Assembly (NCBI RefSeq): GCF_015690355.1
Contig: NZ_JADPRT010000004.1
Location: forward strand, 439,878-503,877
Length of the DNA: 64,000 nucleotides
Reading direction: 5' to 3'
Origin: Streptacidiphilus fuscans
Lineage (GTDB): Bacteria; Actinomycetota; Actinomycetes; Streptomycetales; Streptomycetaceae
Shown here: positions 33,941-42,674 of the stretch, piece after piece
Numbering within the stretch: the stretch's first letter is position 1
How the letters are laid out: every line of letters begins with the position of its first letter
Made by a program: the position numbers and the translations under genes
Notes under the pieces: model-generated
Told to the model about the DNA's origin: nothing
What the model saw: only the letters and a program-made list of their open reading frames with translations
Database searches by the model: none

Positions 33941-35701
33941 ATGGCTTCCGACACCGCACGCCCCGCCGGACACCCCGAACCGCCGTCCAGAGACGCCGTC
34001 GTGGACGGCGGTTCGGCTGTGCTGGACACCGCCCATGTCGGGGACATCGTCGGTGCGCTCGGTACGATCCGCCAGGACGACACCGAGCGCCGGACGAACT
34101 GGTGGCACCGGATCCGCACGCTGCTGGCCATCATGGGGCCGGGCCTGATCGTGATGGTCGGCGACAACGACGCCGGCGGCGTCGGCACCTACGCCGGCGC
34201 GGGCCAGAACTACGGCATGAAGCTGGCCTGGACGCTGGCGCTGCTGATCCCCGTGCTCTACGTCAACCAGGAGATGGTCGTCCGTCTCGGCGCGGTCTCC
34301 GGGGTCGGTCACGCCCGGCTGATCTTCGAGCGCTTCGGCAAGTTCTGGGGCGCGTTCAGCGTCGGCGACCTGTTCGTCGTCAACGCGCTGACCATCGTGA
34401 CCGAGTTCATCGGCGTCCAGCTCGCGCTGGGCTACTTCGGGATACCGAAGGACGTGGCGATCCCGCTCGGCGCGGCGCTGCTCTTCGCCGTGGTGGCGGG
34501 CGGATCGTTCCGGCGCTGGGAACGGTTCCTCTTCGCGCTCATCGCGCTGAACATCGTGATGCTGCCGATGGCGTTCATGTCCCACCCGAAGGTCGGGGAG
34601 ACCGCGGCCGGCTTCATCCCGCAGTTCCCCGGCGGTCTCAACTCGACGCTGCTGCTGGTCATCGTCTCCATCGTCGGCACCACCGTGGCGCCGTGGCAGC
34701 TCTTCTTCCAGCAGTCCAACATCGTCGACAAGCGGATCACCCCGCGCTGGATCCGCTACGAACGCGCCGACCTGTGGATCGGCATCGCGGTCGTCATCGT
34801 CGGCGCGATCGCCATCATGGGCACCGCCGCCTGGATGTTCGAGGGCACCGACCTCTTCGGCCAGTTCAGCGACGCGGGCGGCGTCGCCCAGGGTCTCAAG
34901 CAGCACGGCAGCAACGCGCTCGGCTCGCTCTTCGCCATCGTGCTCCTCGACGCCGCGCTGGTGGGCGCCAACGCGGTCAGCCTGGCCACCACCTACACGC
35001 TCGGCGACACCTTCAAGCGTCGCCACTCGCTGCACTGGAAGATCTCCGAAGCGCCGCTGTTCTACGTCGGCTACGCCATCCTGATTGCGATCGCGGCGGC
35101 GATCACCATGTTCTCCGACGCCCACGTGCAGGGCCTGATCACCCAGGGCGTGCAGGCGCTGGCCGGTGTGCTGCTGCCCTCGGCCACGGTCTTCCTGGTG
35201 CTGCTCTGCAACGACCGTCCGGTGCTTGGTCCGTGGGTGAACACGGTGAAGCAGAACATCGTCGCCGGCGTGATCGTGTGGACGCTGGTGCTGCTGTCGC
35301 TGTCGCTGACCGCGACGGTGTTCTTCCCCAACCTGACCACCTCCCAGCTCGTGTGGGGTTTCGCGGTGGGCGTGGTCATCGGCGTGCTCGGCGGCGGGCT
35401 GGTCGCCCTGCGGTCCCGGAACGCCGCGCGGACGGCGGCCGCCGCCACGGTCGAGGCGGCGTTCGAGGGCGTCGAGCCGGGCGAGGTGCGGTCGCTCGAC
35501 CGGGCCAAGCTCAGCTCCGCCGACCGCAAGGCGCTCCTGGAGGCCGACCGTGATGCGTGGCGCACCCCGGCCCTCTCCACGCTGTCCCGGCCGCCGTTCT
35601 CGCCGCTTCGCAAGGCGGGCCTGCTGACGCTGCGCGGCTACCTGCTGATGGCCGTGATCCTGGTGGTCGTCAAGATCGTCCAGATGGCCACCGGCCACTG
35701 A
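33941..35701 (+). CDS. Nramp-related magnesium transporter (NRMT-type)
   Basis: A 586-aa protein with 11 or so membrane helices of the Nramp fold. Helix 1 reads GPGLIVMVGDNDAGGVGTY (75-80 DNDAGG). Classical Mn2+/Fe2+ Nramps have DPGN here. Helix 6 reads TTVAPWQLFFQQSN (248-261), replacing the MPH metal-binding Met. These changes are the hallmark of Nramp-related Mg2+ transporters, first shown in Clostridium under M-box control. An M-box lies upstream here too, so I call Mg2+ import rather than MntH. The start ATG 33941 has AGGAGGAA 7 nt upstream. mgtC follows. Confidence 0.88.
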   Translation: MASDTARPAGHPEPPSRDAVVDGGSAVLDTAHVGDIVGALGTIRQDDTERRTNWWHRIRTLLAIMGPGLIVMVGDNDAGGVGTYAGAGQNYGMKLAWTLALLIPVLYVNQEMVVRLGAVSGVGHARLIFERFGKFWGAFSVGDLFVVNALTIVTEFIGVQLALGYFGIPKDVAIPLGAALLFAVVAGGSFRRWERFLFALIALNIVMLPMAFMSHPKVGETAAGFIPQFPGGLNSTLLLVIVSIVGTTVAPWQLFFQQSNIVDKRITPRWIRYERADLWIGIAVVIVGAIAIMGTAAWMFEGTDLFGQFSDAGGVAQGLKQHGSNALGSLFAIVLLDAALVGANAVSLATTYTLGDTFKRRHSLHWKISEAPLFYVGYAILIAIAAAITMFSDAHVQGLITQGVQALAGVLLPSATVFLVLLCNDRPVLGPWVNTVKQNIVAGVIVWTLVLLSLSLTATVFFPNLTTSQLVWGFAVGVVIGVLGGGLVALRSRNAARTAAAATVEAAFEGVEPGEVRSLDRAKLSSADRKALLEADRDAWRTPALSTLSRPPFSPLRKAGLLTLRGYLLMAVILVVVKIVQMATGH

Positions 35702-35822
35702 CGGCCCGTCATCAGTCGCTGACGGCCGCTCAGGCAGTAGGAGACGTCCCGCCGACGTGCCGACGCCTGGAGTTCCCCCGCAGGACGGCTCCGACCACGC
35801 ATACTCGGCCCGACCCCCCATG

Positions 35823-35878
35823 CGCACCACCGAACGCGCACCACCGAACGCGCACCACCGAACACGAACCACCGAAGG
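35823..35878. repeat. Four 14-bp tandem repeats upstream of mgtC
   Basis: Unit CGCACCACCGAACG, two exact and two variant copies, phased at 14 bp. The last runs into the mgtC ribosome site (AAGGAG). A similar ACCACCGAGA-rich spacer precedes ribH. Confidence 0.8.
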
Positions 35879-35888
35879 AGTCCGGGCT

Positions 35889-36614
35889 GTGCAGTCCCTG
35901 ACCACCGCCGAATTCCTGATCCGTCTCGGCACCGGCGTCGGCTGCGGCGCGCTGATCGGCATCGAGCGACAGTGGCGCGCCCGGATGGCCGGTCTGCGCA
36001 CCAACGCGCTGGTCGCCACCGGCGCGACGCTCTTCGTCCTCTACAGCGTCGCGGCCGGGGACACCAGCAGTCCCACCCGCGTCGCGTCCTACGTCGTCTC
36101 CGGCATCGGCTTCCTCGGCGGTGGGGTGATCCTGCGCGACCGGGGCGGCGTGAGAGGGCTCAACACGGCCGCCACGCTGTGGTGTTCGGCGGCGGTCGGG
36201 GTGCTGGCGGCCTCCGGGCGGTTGCAGTTGGCGTTCCTGGGGACGCTCGCGGTGCTCGCCGTGCATCTCGTGCTGCGCCCGGCCGGGCGGATGCTGGACC
36301 GGGCGCCCGCGGCCGGGTCGGACCCGGACAGCAGCAGCCGTGTGATCGTCCATCTGCGGTGCAGCCGCCGCAACGAAACCCATATCCGCGCGCTGCTGCT
36401 CCAGGCGCTGACCGCCGCGGGCCTCACCCCAGCAGGCTTGCGCGCGACCCGGGAGGGGGAGGACATCGCCAGCCTGCGCGCGACCGTGACGGTCGAGGGC
36501 GAGGCCGGCAAGGCGTTGGAACCGGTGGTCACCCGGCTCTCCCTCGAACCGGGCGTGCTGGACCTGCACTGGCACATGGAGGAGGAGCCGCACAGCGACG
36601 GGGCCATCGCCTGA
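35889..36614 (+). CDS. mgtC: MgtC/SapB family membrane protein
   Basis: A 241-aa protein. The N-terminal MgtC membrane domain (about 8-130, four to five helices) contains GCGALIGIERQWRARMAGLRTN and SGIGFLGGGVILRD, the family's conserved core. A C-terminal ACT-like soluble domain (about 145-225) follows. MgtC proteins help survival at low Mg2+ and affect ATP synthase/phosphate balance rather than transporting Mg2+ themselves. GTG 35889 has AAGGAG 7 nt upstream; ATG 35820 would translate the tandem repeats and is less likely. It should be co-transcribed with the M-box-controlled transporter. Confidence 0.92.
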   Translation: MQSLTTAEFLIRLGTGVGCGALIGIERQWRARMAGLRTNALVATGATLFVLYSVAAGDTSSPTRVASYVVSGIGFLGGGVILRDRGGVRGLNTAATLWCSAAVGVLAASGRLQLAFLGTLAVLAVHLVLRPAGRMLDRAPAAGSDPDSSSRVIVHLRCSRRNETHIRALLLQALTAAGLTPAGLRATREGEDIASLRATVTVEGEAGKALEPVVTRLSLEPGVLDLHWHMEEEPHSDGAIA

Positions 36615-36694
36615 CTGTTGCCTGGCCGTCTGACGGATCATCAGTTTGTCGGTGGAGAAGAGAAGACGGAGAAGCCGAGGAGAGGAGTGCGTCG

Positions 36695-37162
36695 GTGCCG
36701 ATCACCCGAAGCCGGGTCAACGGCGAGGTCCTTGCCGCAGCGGTGGTGCTGGCGGTGGCCTGCGGGGAGCTCGTCGTCCTGGCGGTGGCCCCGCGCGTGG
36801 ACCGGGCGTTGGCGACGGGCGTGCTGCTGGTGGCCGTGGCCGCGTTGGTGCTGACGCTCGGCGCGGTGCGTGTGCGCAGGCGACGGAGGTCGTCCGGGGT
36901 GACGCCGGGCACTACGAGGCCGGACCGGCCGGAGTGGTTCGACGCGTCGGCTCTCGCCGACTTCCCCGCCGCGCTGGTCGAGCCGTATCTGCGTGGTCCG
37001 GGCGCGGTGGAACTCCATCGCGTCCAGACCGGCTGGATCCTGGCCCGCGAGGGCCATGACGCCCGCTGGCTGGCCGCCCACCTCGGCCTGCCGCACGAGG
37101 CCGCCACCGCGCTGGTCGACGCGGCCCGGGCGCTGCCGGGCACCGGTCAGGACCCGGCCTGA
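36695..37162 (+). CDS. Membrane protein with C-terminal domain shared with the leftward M-box operon
   Basis: A 155-aa protein from GTG 36695 (GAGGAGAGGAG upstream). Two N-terminal membrane helices (about 9-54) are followed by a basic linker (VRVRRRRRSS) and a soluble C-terminal domain. That domain has GWILAREGHDARWLAAHLG followed by LPHEAATALVDAARAL. This resembles residues AYILAAQGHRAEWLAPHLD of the 32308 gene product. The pattern GHxAxWLAxHLxLP looks like a small helical, possibly DNA-binding unit. It is third behind the rightward M-box. A CTGACGGATCATCAG dyad near 36630 may be a separate operator. Its last 16 nt overlap the NCS2 gene. Confidence 0.75.
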   Translation: MPITRSRVNGEVLAAAVVLAVACGELVVLAVAPRVDRALATGVLLVAVAALVLTLGAVRVRRRRRSSGVTPGTTRPDRPEWFDASALADFPAALVEPYLRGPGAVELHRVQTGWILAREGHDARWLAAHLGLPHEAATALVDAARALPGTGQDPA

Positions 37163-38565
37163 CCCTCCGTCGACTGCGTCCCGTCGACCTCCGCCTCTTC
37201 CGACCCTCCCGTTGCTGACCCCGCCGTCGCCGCCTGCCGCATCGCGGCGGGAGCCAACGCGCGCAGCGCGTGGTACCCGAACAGGACGATGATCGTGCCG
37301 AGCGCGATGCCACCGAGTGAGAAGTTCGCGCTGATCTTCATGGTGACGCCGCCCGCGCCGACGATGATCCCGGCCGCACAGGGGATCAGGTTGATCGGAT
37401 TGGTCAGGTCCACCTTGTTGCGGATCCAGATCTGCGCGCCGAGCAGCCCGATCATGCCGTAGAGGACGACGGTGATCCCGCCCAGCACCCCGCCGGGGAT
37501 CGCCGCGATGATCGCGCCGAACTTGGGGCAGAGACCGAACAGCAGCGCGAAGACTGCCGCACACCAGTACGCCGCGGTGGAGTAGACGCGGGTCGCCGCC
37601 ATCACGCCGATGTTCTCGGCGTACGTCGTGGTCGCGCCGCCGCCGACCGCGGTGGAGACGACCGTGGCGAGGCCGTCGGCGGCGATCGCGTCGCCCATCC
37701 GGTCGTCCAGGTCCGCGCCGGTCATCTCGCTGACGGCCTTGACGTGACCGGTGTTCTCCGCGATCAGCGCGATCACCACCGGCAGCGCGACCACGATCGC
37801 CGACGCGCTGAACGTGGGCCCGTGGAAGTGCGGCAGGCCGACCCACCGGGCGTGGCCGACGCCGGAGAGGTCGAGCCGCCAGTGGTCGGTGACCTTGCCG
37901 CTGCCGTCCGGCGAGTGGATCTTGCCGAGCGTCCGGTCCAGCACCCAGGAGAGCGCGTAGCCGAAGACCAGCCCCAGGAAGATCGCGATCCGGGACCAGA
38001 AGCCGCGCAGCGCCACCAGGGCGAAGCCGGTCGCGCACATGGTGGCCAGCGCCACCCACTGGTCCTGCGGCCAGTAGGTGCCCGCGGTCACCGGCGCCAG
38101 GTTGAAGCCGATCAGCATGACCACCGCGCCGGTCACGGCGGGCGGCAGCACCGCGTGGATGATCCGCGCCCCGCCCGACCTCACCACCAGGCCGAACACG
38201 GCCAGCACCACACCGGTCACCAGCAGCGCGCCGGTGATCGCTGACGTCGACCCGCCCTGCATGCGGATCGTCGTCGCCGCGCCCACGAAGGAGAGGCTGC
38301 TGCCGAGGTAGCTCGGGATCCGGCCGCGGGTCAGCAGCAGGAAGAGGATCGTGGCGACGCCCGACATCATGACGGTGAGGTTCGGGTCCAGGCCCATCAG
38401 CAGCGGCGCGACGTAGCAGGCGCCGATCATCGACGCGACGTGCTGCGCGCCCAGGCCGATGGTCCGGCCCCAGCTGAGCCGCTCCCAGGGCTTGACGACC
38501 TCGCCGGTCTCGATGTGCCGACCGTCGCCGTGCAGTTCCCAGCCGCCGAGGCCCCGGCCTGCCAT
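37147..38565 (-). CDS. NCS2-family uracil/xanthine permease
   Basis: A 472-aa nucleobase:cation symporter with about 14 membrane segments. Family features are GAQHVASMIGACYVAPLL, SSLSFVGAATTIR, IALIAENTGHVKAV (the conserved Glu of the NAT site) and GGGATTTYAENIGVMA, the last typical of UraA/uracil permeases. Uracil is the most probable substrate. ATG 38565 follows GGGAGGG at a short 4-nt distance. It stands alone, divergent from the two-component system; no PyrR-binding leader is evident. Confidence 0.9.
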   Translation of the reverse strand: MAGRGLGGWELHGDGRHIETGEVVKPWERLSWGRTIGLGAQHVASMIGACYVAPLLMGLDPNLTVMMSGVATILFLLLTRGRIPSYLGSSLSFVGAATTIRMQGGSTSAITGALLVTGVVLAVFGLVVRSGGARIIHAVLPPAVTGAVVMLIGFNLAPVTAGTYWPQDQWVALATMCATGFALVALRGFWSRIAIFLGLVFGYALSWVLDRTLGKIHSPDGSGKVTDHWRLDLSGVGHARWVGLPHFHGPTFSASAIVVALPVVIALIAENTGHVKAVSEMTGADLDDRMGDAIAADGLATVVSTAVGGGATTTYAENIGVMAATRVYSTAAYWCAAVFALLFGLCPKFGAIIAAIPGGVLGGITVVLYGMIGLLGAQIWIRNKVDLTNPINLIPCAAGIIVGAGGVTMKISANFSLGGIALGTIIVLFGYHALRALAPAAMRQAATAGSATGGSEEAEVDGTQSTEGQAGS

Positions 38566-38734
38566 CAGCCCTCCCAATCGTCGTGTTCCGTAGTCTTCTG
38601 CGGCGTTCCGCAGCGTTCCGCCGTGTTTCGGCCCAAACCGGACCAGGTTATCCGAGGTGGCACCTGTGTTCGGCCACGGTGATCGGTACCACGGCATGAC
38701 GGTCCATGACCGCTTTGCCTCTACCGTTGAAGCC

Positions 38735-40078
38735 ATGGACCTGCTCCGCCGCATCCGCCTCTTCGCGCGTGCCCATCCCTACTGGATGGACACGCTGCTG
38801 GCGTTCGGGCTCTACGGGCTCACCCTGATCTGGCGCGACGGCGGTCCGACCAAGAGCTGGTCCTCGATCGACCCCTCCGAGGTGCTGGTCGTCGCCGGGT
38901 TCCTGGTCTACGCCCCGCTGGCGCTGCGCCGCCGCTACCCGGTGACGGTGCTGGCGCTCGTCGTGGCCGCGACCGTCGGCTACATGTTCGTCGGGCCGGT
39001 GCGCGGACCCATCCTGGCCGGTGCGGGGCTCGCGATCTACACCGTCTGCTCCGTCGTCGAGCGGCGGCTGGCGCTCGCCATCGGCGGTGTCGCCGTCCTC
39101 TCCGTCGGCATCGCGAGCATGGCGCTCTCCCCGGAGAAGTGGGACCAGGCCGTCAACGGCTACGCCTTCGCCTGGACCGCGATGACCGTCGCGATAGGCG
39201 AGGCTGTGCGCAGCCGTCGCGCCTTCGTCGCGGCGATAGAGGAGCGGGCCCGCCGGGCGGAGCACACCCGCGAGGAGGAGGCCCGCCGTCGCGTCGCCGA
39301 GGAACGGCTGCGGATCGCCCGTGAGCTGCACGACATCGTCGGCCACCACATAGCGCTGATCAACATCCAGGCCGGGGTCGCCTCGACCGTGCTCGCCACC
39401 CAGCCCGACACGGCGCGCGAGGCGCTGGCCCAGGTCCGCGAGGCCGGACGCGCGGCGCTGACCGAGCTCGGCGCGACCGTCGCCGTGCTGCGGCAGACCG
39501 GCGACGGCGACGACAACTGCGCCAGCCCCCGCGAACCCGCGCCGGGACTGGACCAGCTTCCTGCGCTGCTGGCCAAGTTCGAGAAGGCGGGCCTCCAGGT
39601 CGAGCGGCAGGTCGAAGGCGTGCCGCAGCCGCTTCCGGCCACCGTCGACCTGACCGCCTTCCGGGTGGTCCAGGAGTCGCTGACCAACGTCCGCAAGCAC
39701 GCCGGGTCCTCGTCGGCCGCGGTACGGCTCGACTACGGGCCGCGCACGCTGCACATCGAGGTCGAGGACGACGGGCCCGGCGGAGGGCCGAGCGAGCGTG
39801 CGGACCGCAGTGAGCGGGCCGAGCGGGCCGACCGTGCCGAGCGCGGCGAACGCGCCGGGCGCGCGGAGCAACGGACGTCCGGCGGATACGGGATCATCGG
39901 CATGCGCGAGCGCGCGGCCACCGTGGGCGGCAGCTTCCGTGCCGGACCGCGGCCGAACGGGGGGTTCCGCGTCGTGGTGGAGCTGCCCTACGAGCCGGGC
40001 GCGGGCTCTGCCGCGACCGTGCCCACCACCTCCGCGGCAGAGGCCCCTGCCGTCGCCGGAATGACGGGAACCGCATGA
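38735..40078 (+). CDS. Sensor histidine kinase (HisKA_3, NarL-type system)
   Basis: A 447-aa kinase. Four to five N-terminal membrane helices (about 20-150) form the input part with no large extracellular domain. A coiled linker (about 165-200) leads to the phosphorylation site RELHDIVGHHIALINIQAG. The HATPase has FRVVQESLTNVRKHA (N box), VEDDGPGGG (G1) and GGYGIIGMRERA (G2). Between G1 and G2 lies an unusual run of about 30 residues built of ERADRAER-type repeats, in the ATP-lid area. The start of the response regulator overlaps its stop (ATGA). Confidence 0.92.
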   Translation: MDLLRRIRLFARAHPYWMDTLLAFGLYGLTLIWRDGGPTKSWSSIDPSEVLVVAGFLVYAPLALRRRYPVTVLALVVAATVGYMFVGPVRGPILAGAGLAIYTVCSVVERRLALAIGGVAVLSVGIASMALSPEKWDQAVNGYAFAWTAMTVAIGEAVRSRRAFVAAIEERARRAEHTREEEARRRVAEERLRIARELHDIVGHHIALINIQAGVASTVLATQPDTAREALAQVREAGRAALTELGATVAVLRQTGDGDDNCASPREPAPGLDQLPALLAKFEKAGLQVERQVEGVPQPLPATVDLTAFRVVQESLTNVRKHAGSSSAAVRLDYGPRTLHIEVEDDGPGGGPSERADRSERAERADRAERGERAGRAEQRTSGGYGIIGMRERAATVGGSFRAGPRPNGGFRVVVELPYEPGAGSAATVPTTSAAEAPAVAGMTGTA

Positions 40079-40764
40079 CCATCCGTGTGCTGCTCGCCGA
40101 CGACCAGGTACTGGTCAGGGCGGGTCTCAAGGTGCTGGTGGACTCCGCGCCCGACCTCACGGTCGTCGGCGAGGCCGCCACCGGGCACGAGGCGGTCGCG
40201 CTGGCCAAGTCGGCCCGCGCCGACGTGGTGCTGATGGACATCCGGATGCCGGAGCTGGACGGCCTGGAGGCCACGGCCCGGATCATCGCGGACGAGGACC
40301 TGGCGGGCGTCCGGGTCCTGGTGCTGACGACCTTCGAGATAGACGACTACGTCTTCCAGGCGCTGCGCGCCGGGGCCAGCGGCTTCCTGGGCAAGGGCGC
40401 GGAGCCGGACGCGCTGCTGGACGCGATCCGGGTCGTGGCGCGCGGCGAGGCACTGCTGACGCCCGCCGCGACCAAGGAGCTGATCTCCCGGTTCCTCTCC
40501 CAGCCCGACCGCGCGGCACCGGTGCCCGCGCCGACCAGCCTGTCGGCGCTGACCGACCGCGAGCGCGAGATCGTCGCTCTGGTCGCCACCGGTCTCTCCA
40601 ACGACGAGATCGGTGAGCAACTCGGAGTCAGCCCGCTCACGGCGAAGACCCACGTCAGCCGCGCCCTGCTCAAGCTCGGCGCGCGCGACCGCGCGCAGTT
40701 GGTGGTCCTCGCCTACGAGAGCGGCCTGGTCCGGCCGAACACCGGGCAGCCCACGGAGGAGTGA
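40075..40764 (+). CDS. NarL/LuxR-type response regulator
   Basis: A 229-aa regulator: receiver domain (1-120; acidic DD at 9-10, phosphoacceptor Asp in VVLMDIRMPELDG, Lys in GFLGKGAEP) and a C-terminal LuxR helix-turn-helix (about 155-215; LTDREREIVALVATGLSNDE). It is coupled to the upstream kinase by a 4-nt overlap. Target genes are unknown; no ABC exporter, the usual target of this type, is adjacent, so it may be a global or autoregulatory system. Confidence 0.93.
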   Translation: MTIRVLLADDQVLVRAGLKVLVDSAPDLTVVGEAATGHEAVALAKSARADVVLMDIRMPELDGLEATARIIADEDLAGVRVLVLTTFEIDDYVFQALRAGASGFLGKGAEPDALLDAIRVVARGEALLTPAATKELISRFLSQPDRAAPVPAPTSLSALTDREREIVALVATGLSNDEIGEQLGVSPLTAKTHVSRALLKLGARDRAQLVVLAYESGLVRPNTGQPTEE

Positions 40765-40946
40765 CGCGGCGCAGCGCGACGGCAGGTTGGCAGCTGGTCC
40801 CGTGAACAGCAGCCGGGCAGCTCAGCGTCTCGGCGTGGATTCATTCCCCACACCGGCGGTGATCCATCCCACAGGCGCATGCGGGGGACGGGTCTTGCGC
40901 CCTTGACACCGGTTCGTGGCAGACTGACTGCAGCAGTACGACGTTT

Positions 40947-41074
40947 GCGCACTCCGGGGTCGGTGAAATTCCGAACCGGCGGTTACAGTCCGCGACCCGT
41001 CCGCCTCCAGCGGCCGGTTGACCAGGTGAAATTCCTGGACCGACGGTTAAAGTCCGGATGGGAGGCAGTGCGCG
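40947..41074 (+). ncRNA. FMN riboswitch (RFN element)
   Basis: Matches the RFN consensus: GGTCGGTGAAATTCCGAACC, GGCGGTTACAGTCCGCGACCC, AGGTGAAATTCCTGGACC, GACGGTTAAAGTCCGGATGG and GAGGCAGTGCGC. P1 pairs GCGCAC (40947-40952) with GTGCGC (41069-41074). It should repress the riboflavin operon when FMN is high. A TTGACA -35 box lies at 40903, with only a weak -10. The 190 nt between aptamer and ribE must contain the expression platform. Confidence 0.97.
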
Positions 41075-41264
41075 GCGGACGTCGGGCTGCGGCGTCGTCG
41101 CAAGGCGCGCATCCTCCCCGGATGCGTTCGGCGTCCGGTGTGTCCCGTTTCGGGCTACCCGGCCGCGCTCCGCGTCGTCCCGTGACCCGTGGTTAGTCGT
41201 CCGTTGTCAGCTCCCGCTACAGCCCCGGAGACCGCGCAGTAGGCGCGAGGTCACGGAGAGCTGA

Positions 41265-41990
41265 ATGTTCACGGGAATCATCGAAGAGCTTGGCGAGGTC
41301 CTCTCGATCGAGGACCTGGGCGACTCCGCCCGGATCCGCCTGCGCGGCCCCCTCACCACCGCTGACGCCCACGAGGGCCAGTCCATCGCGGTGAACGGCG
41401 TCTGTCTCACCGTCCTCGACACCGACGCCGAACTGGCGGCCCAGCCCGGCGAGTTCAGCGCCGACGTGATGCGCGAGACGCTGGAGCGGTCCAGCCTGGC
41501 CGCCCTCGCCGTCGGCTCCCGGGTCAACCTGGAGCGGGCGATGGCCCTCGGCGCCCGCCTCGGCGGACATCTGGTGCAGGGTCATGTCGACGGCACCGCC
41601 GAACTGCTCTCCCGCACCCCTGGCGAGGCCGGCGCGGACGGCACCCCGCAGTGGGAGGTGCTGCGCTTCAGCCTCCCGGCTGACCTCTCCCGCTACCTGG
41701 TCGAGAAGGGCTCGATCACCGTCGACGGCATCAGCCTGACGGTGGTGGAGGCGGCCCGTGACTCGTTCACGGTCAGCCTGATCCCGGCCACGCTCGCCCA
41801 CACCACGCTGGGCGCCAAGGAGATCGGCCAGCCGGTCAACCTGGAGGTCGACGTGATCGCCAAGTACGTCGAGCGGATGCTCACCGACCGCGCCTTCGAC
41901 CTGAACGGCGGCAGCGCCGGAACTGGCGCCGACGCGCGTGACGTCCAGGCTCTGGCGGACGCCACCGGGCGTACCCGGCCGGGGGTCTGA
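41265..41990 (+). CDS. ribE: Riboflavin synthase alpha chain
   Basis: A 241-aa trimeric enzyme that dismutates two 6,7-dimethyl-8-ribityllumazines into riboflavin. Two homologous lumazine-binding barrels are visible, the first starting [12 protein letters not shown] with [14 protein letters not shown] [12 protein letters not shown], the second with [12 protein letters not shown] and [13 protein letters not shown]. It is about 25 aa longer than usual at the C-terminus (Gly/Ala-rich tail). It is first in the operon after the FMN riboswitch; GGAGAG precedes the ATG. Confidence 0.95.
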   Translation: MFTGIIEELGEVLSIEDLGDSARIRLRGPLTTADAHEGQSIAVNGVCLTVLDTDAELAAQPGEFSADVMRETLERSSLAALAVGSRVNLERAMALGARLGGHLVQGHVDGTAELLSRTPGEAGADGTPQWEVLRFSLPADLSRYLVEKGSITVDGISLTVVEAARDSFTVSLIPATLAHTTLGAKEIGQPVNLEVDVIAKYVERMLTDRAFDLNGGSAGTGADARDVQALADATGRTRPGV

Positions 41991-41996
41991 CGCATC

Positions 41997-42674
41997 ATGA
42001 GCAGCTTCCTCACGGAGCTCAACGGCACCGCGTTCACGGTGTTCGGCGAGCACATCAAGTGGTCCGACATGATCGGCAACCTGCTCGGCCTGGCCGCGCT
42101 GGCGCTCGGCTGGCGCCGGTCGGTCGTCAGCTGGCCGGTTCAGCTGCTCTCCGGCCTGGTGCTGGTCTCCGCCTACGCGTCCGCCCACCTGAGCGGCGGC
42201 GTCGGCAAGCAGATCGTCGTCATCGTCGTCGCGGTCTGGGGCTGGCTCCGGTGGAGCCGAGGGCGGCAGCGCGAGGGCGGCATCTCCGTCCGCTTCGCCA
42301 CCTGGGCCGAGCGGGCCTGGCTGGTGCTCGGCACCGCCGTCGGCACGGTCGCCGTCGCGCTGCTCTTCCAGGCCTACAACCTCTCCTGGTCGCCCTGGGA
42401 GGACGCGTACCTCTTCGTCGGCACGCTCGCCGCGATGATCGCGCAGGGCCGTGGCTGGGTCGAGTTCTGGTTCGCCTGGCTGGCCGTCGACCTGGTCGGC
42501 GTGCCGCTCGCGTTCACCAGCGGACTCGCCTTCTCCGGCCTGATCTACGTCGTCTACTTCGTCCTGGTGGTGCTGGGCATGCGGTCCTGGTGGCTGCGCA
42601 CCCGCATCCCGCAGCAACCCACTCTCCCCGCGCAGCAGGACCGCGCAGCGAACGCGGAAGGAGCCGTCGCATGA
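41997..42674 (+). CDS. ribM: Riboflavin transporter RibM/PnuX (PnuC-like fold)
   Basis: A 225-aa membrane protein with about seven helices. Its resemblance to PnuC nicotinamide riboside transporters is seen in [24 protein letters not shown]-like [14 protein letters not shown] and [16 protein letters not shown]. In actinobacteria such a gene inside the rib operon encodes the facilitator RibM (PnuX), which imports riboflavin. It begins 6 nt after ribE and overlaps ribAB by 4 nt. Control by the FMN riboswitch fits the role. Confidence 0.88.
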   Translation: MSSFLTELNGTAFTVFGEHIKWSDMIGNLLGLAALALGWRRSVVSWPVQLLSGLVLVSAYASAHLSGGVGKQIVVIVVAVWGWLRWSRGRQREGGISVRFATWAERAWLVLGTAVGTVAVALLFQAYNLSWSPWEDAYLFVGTLAAMIAQGRGWVEFWFAWLAVDLVGVPLAFTSGLAFSGLIYVVYFVLVVLGMRSWWLRTRIPQQPTLPAQQDRAANAEGAVA

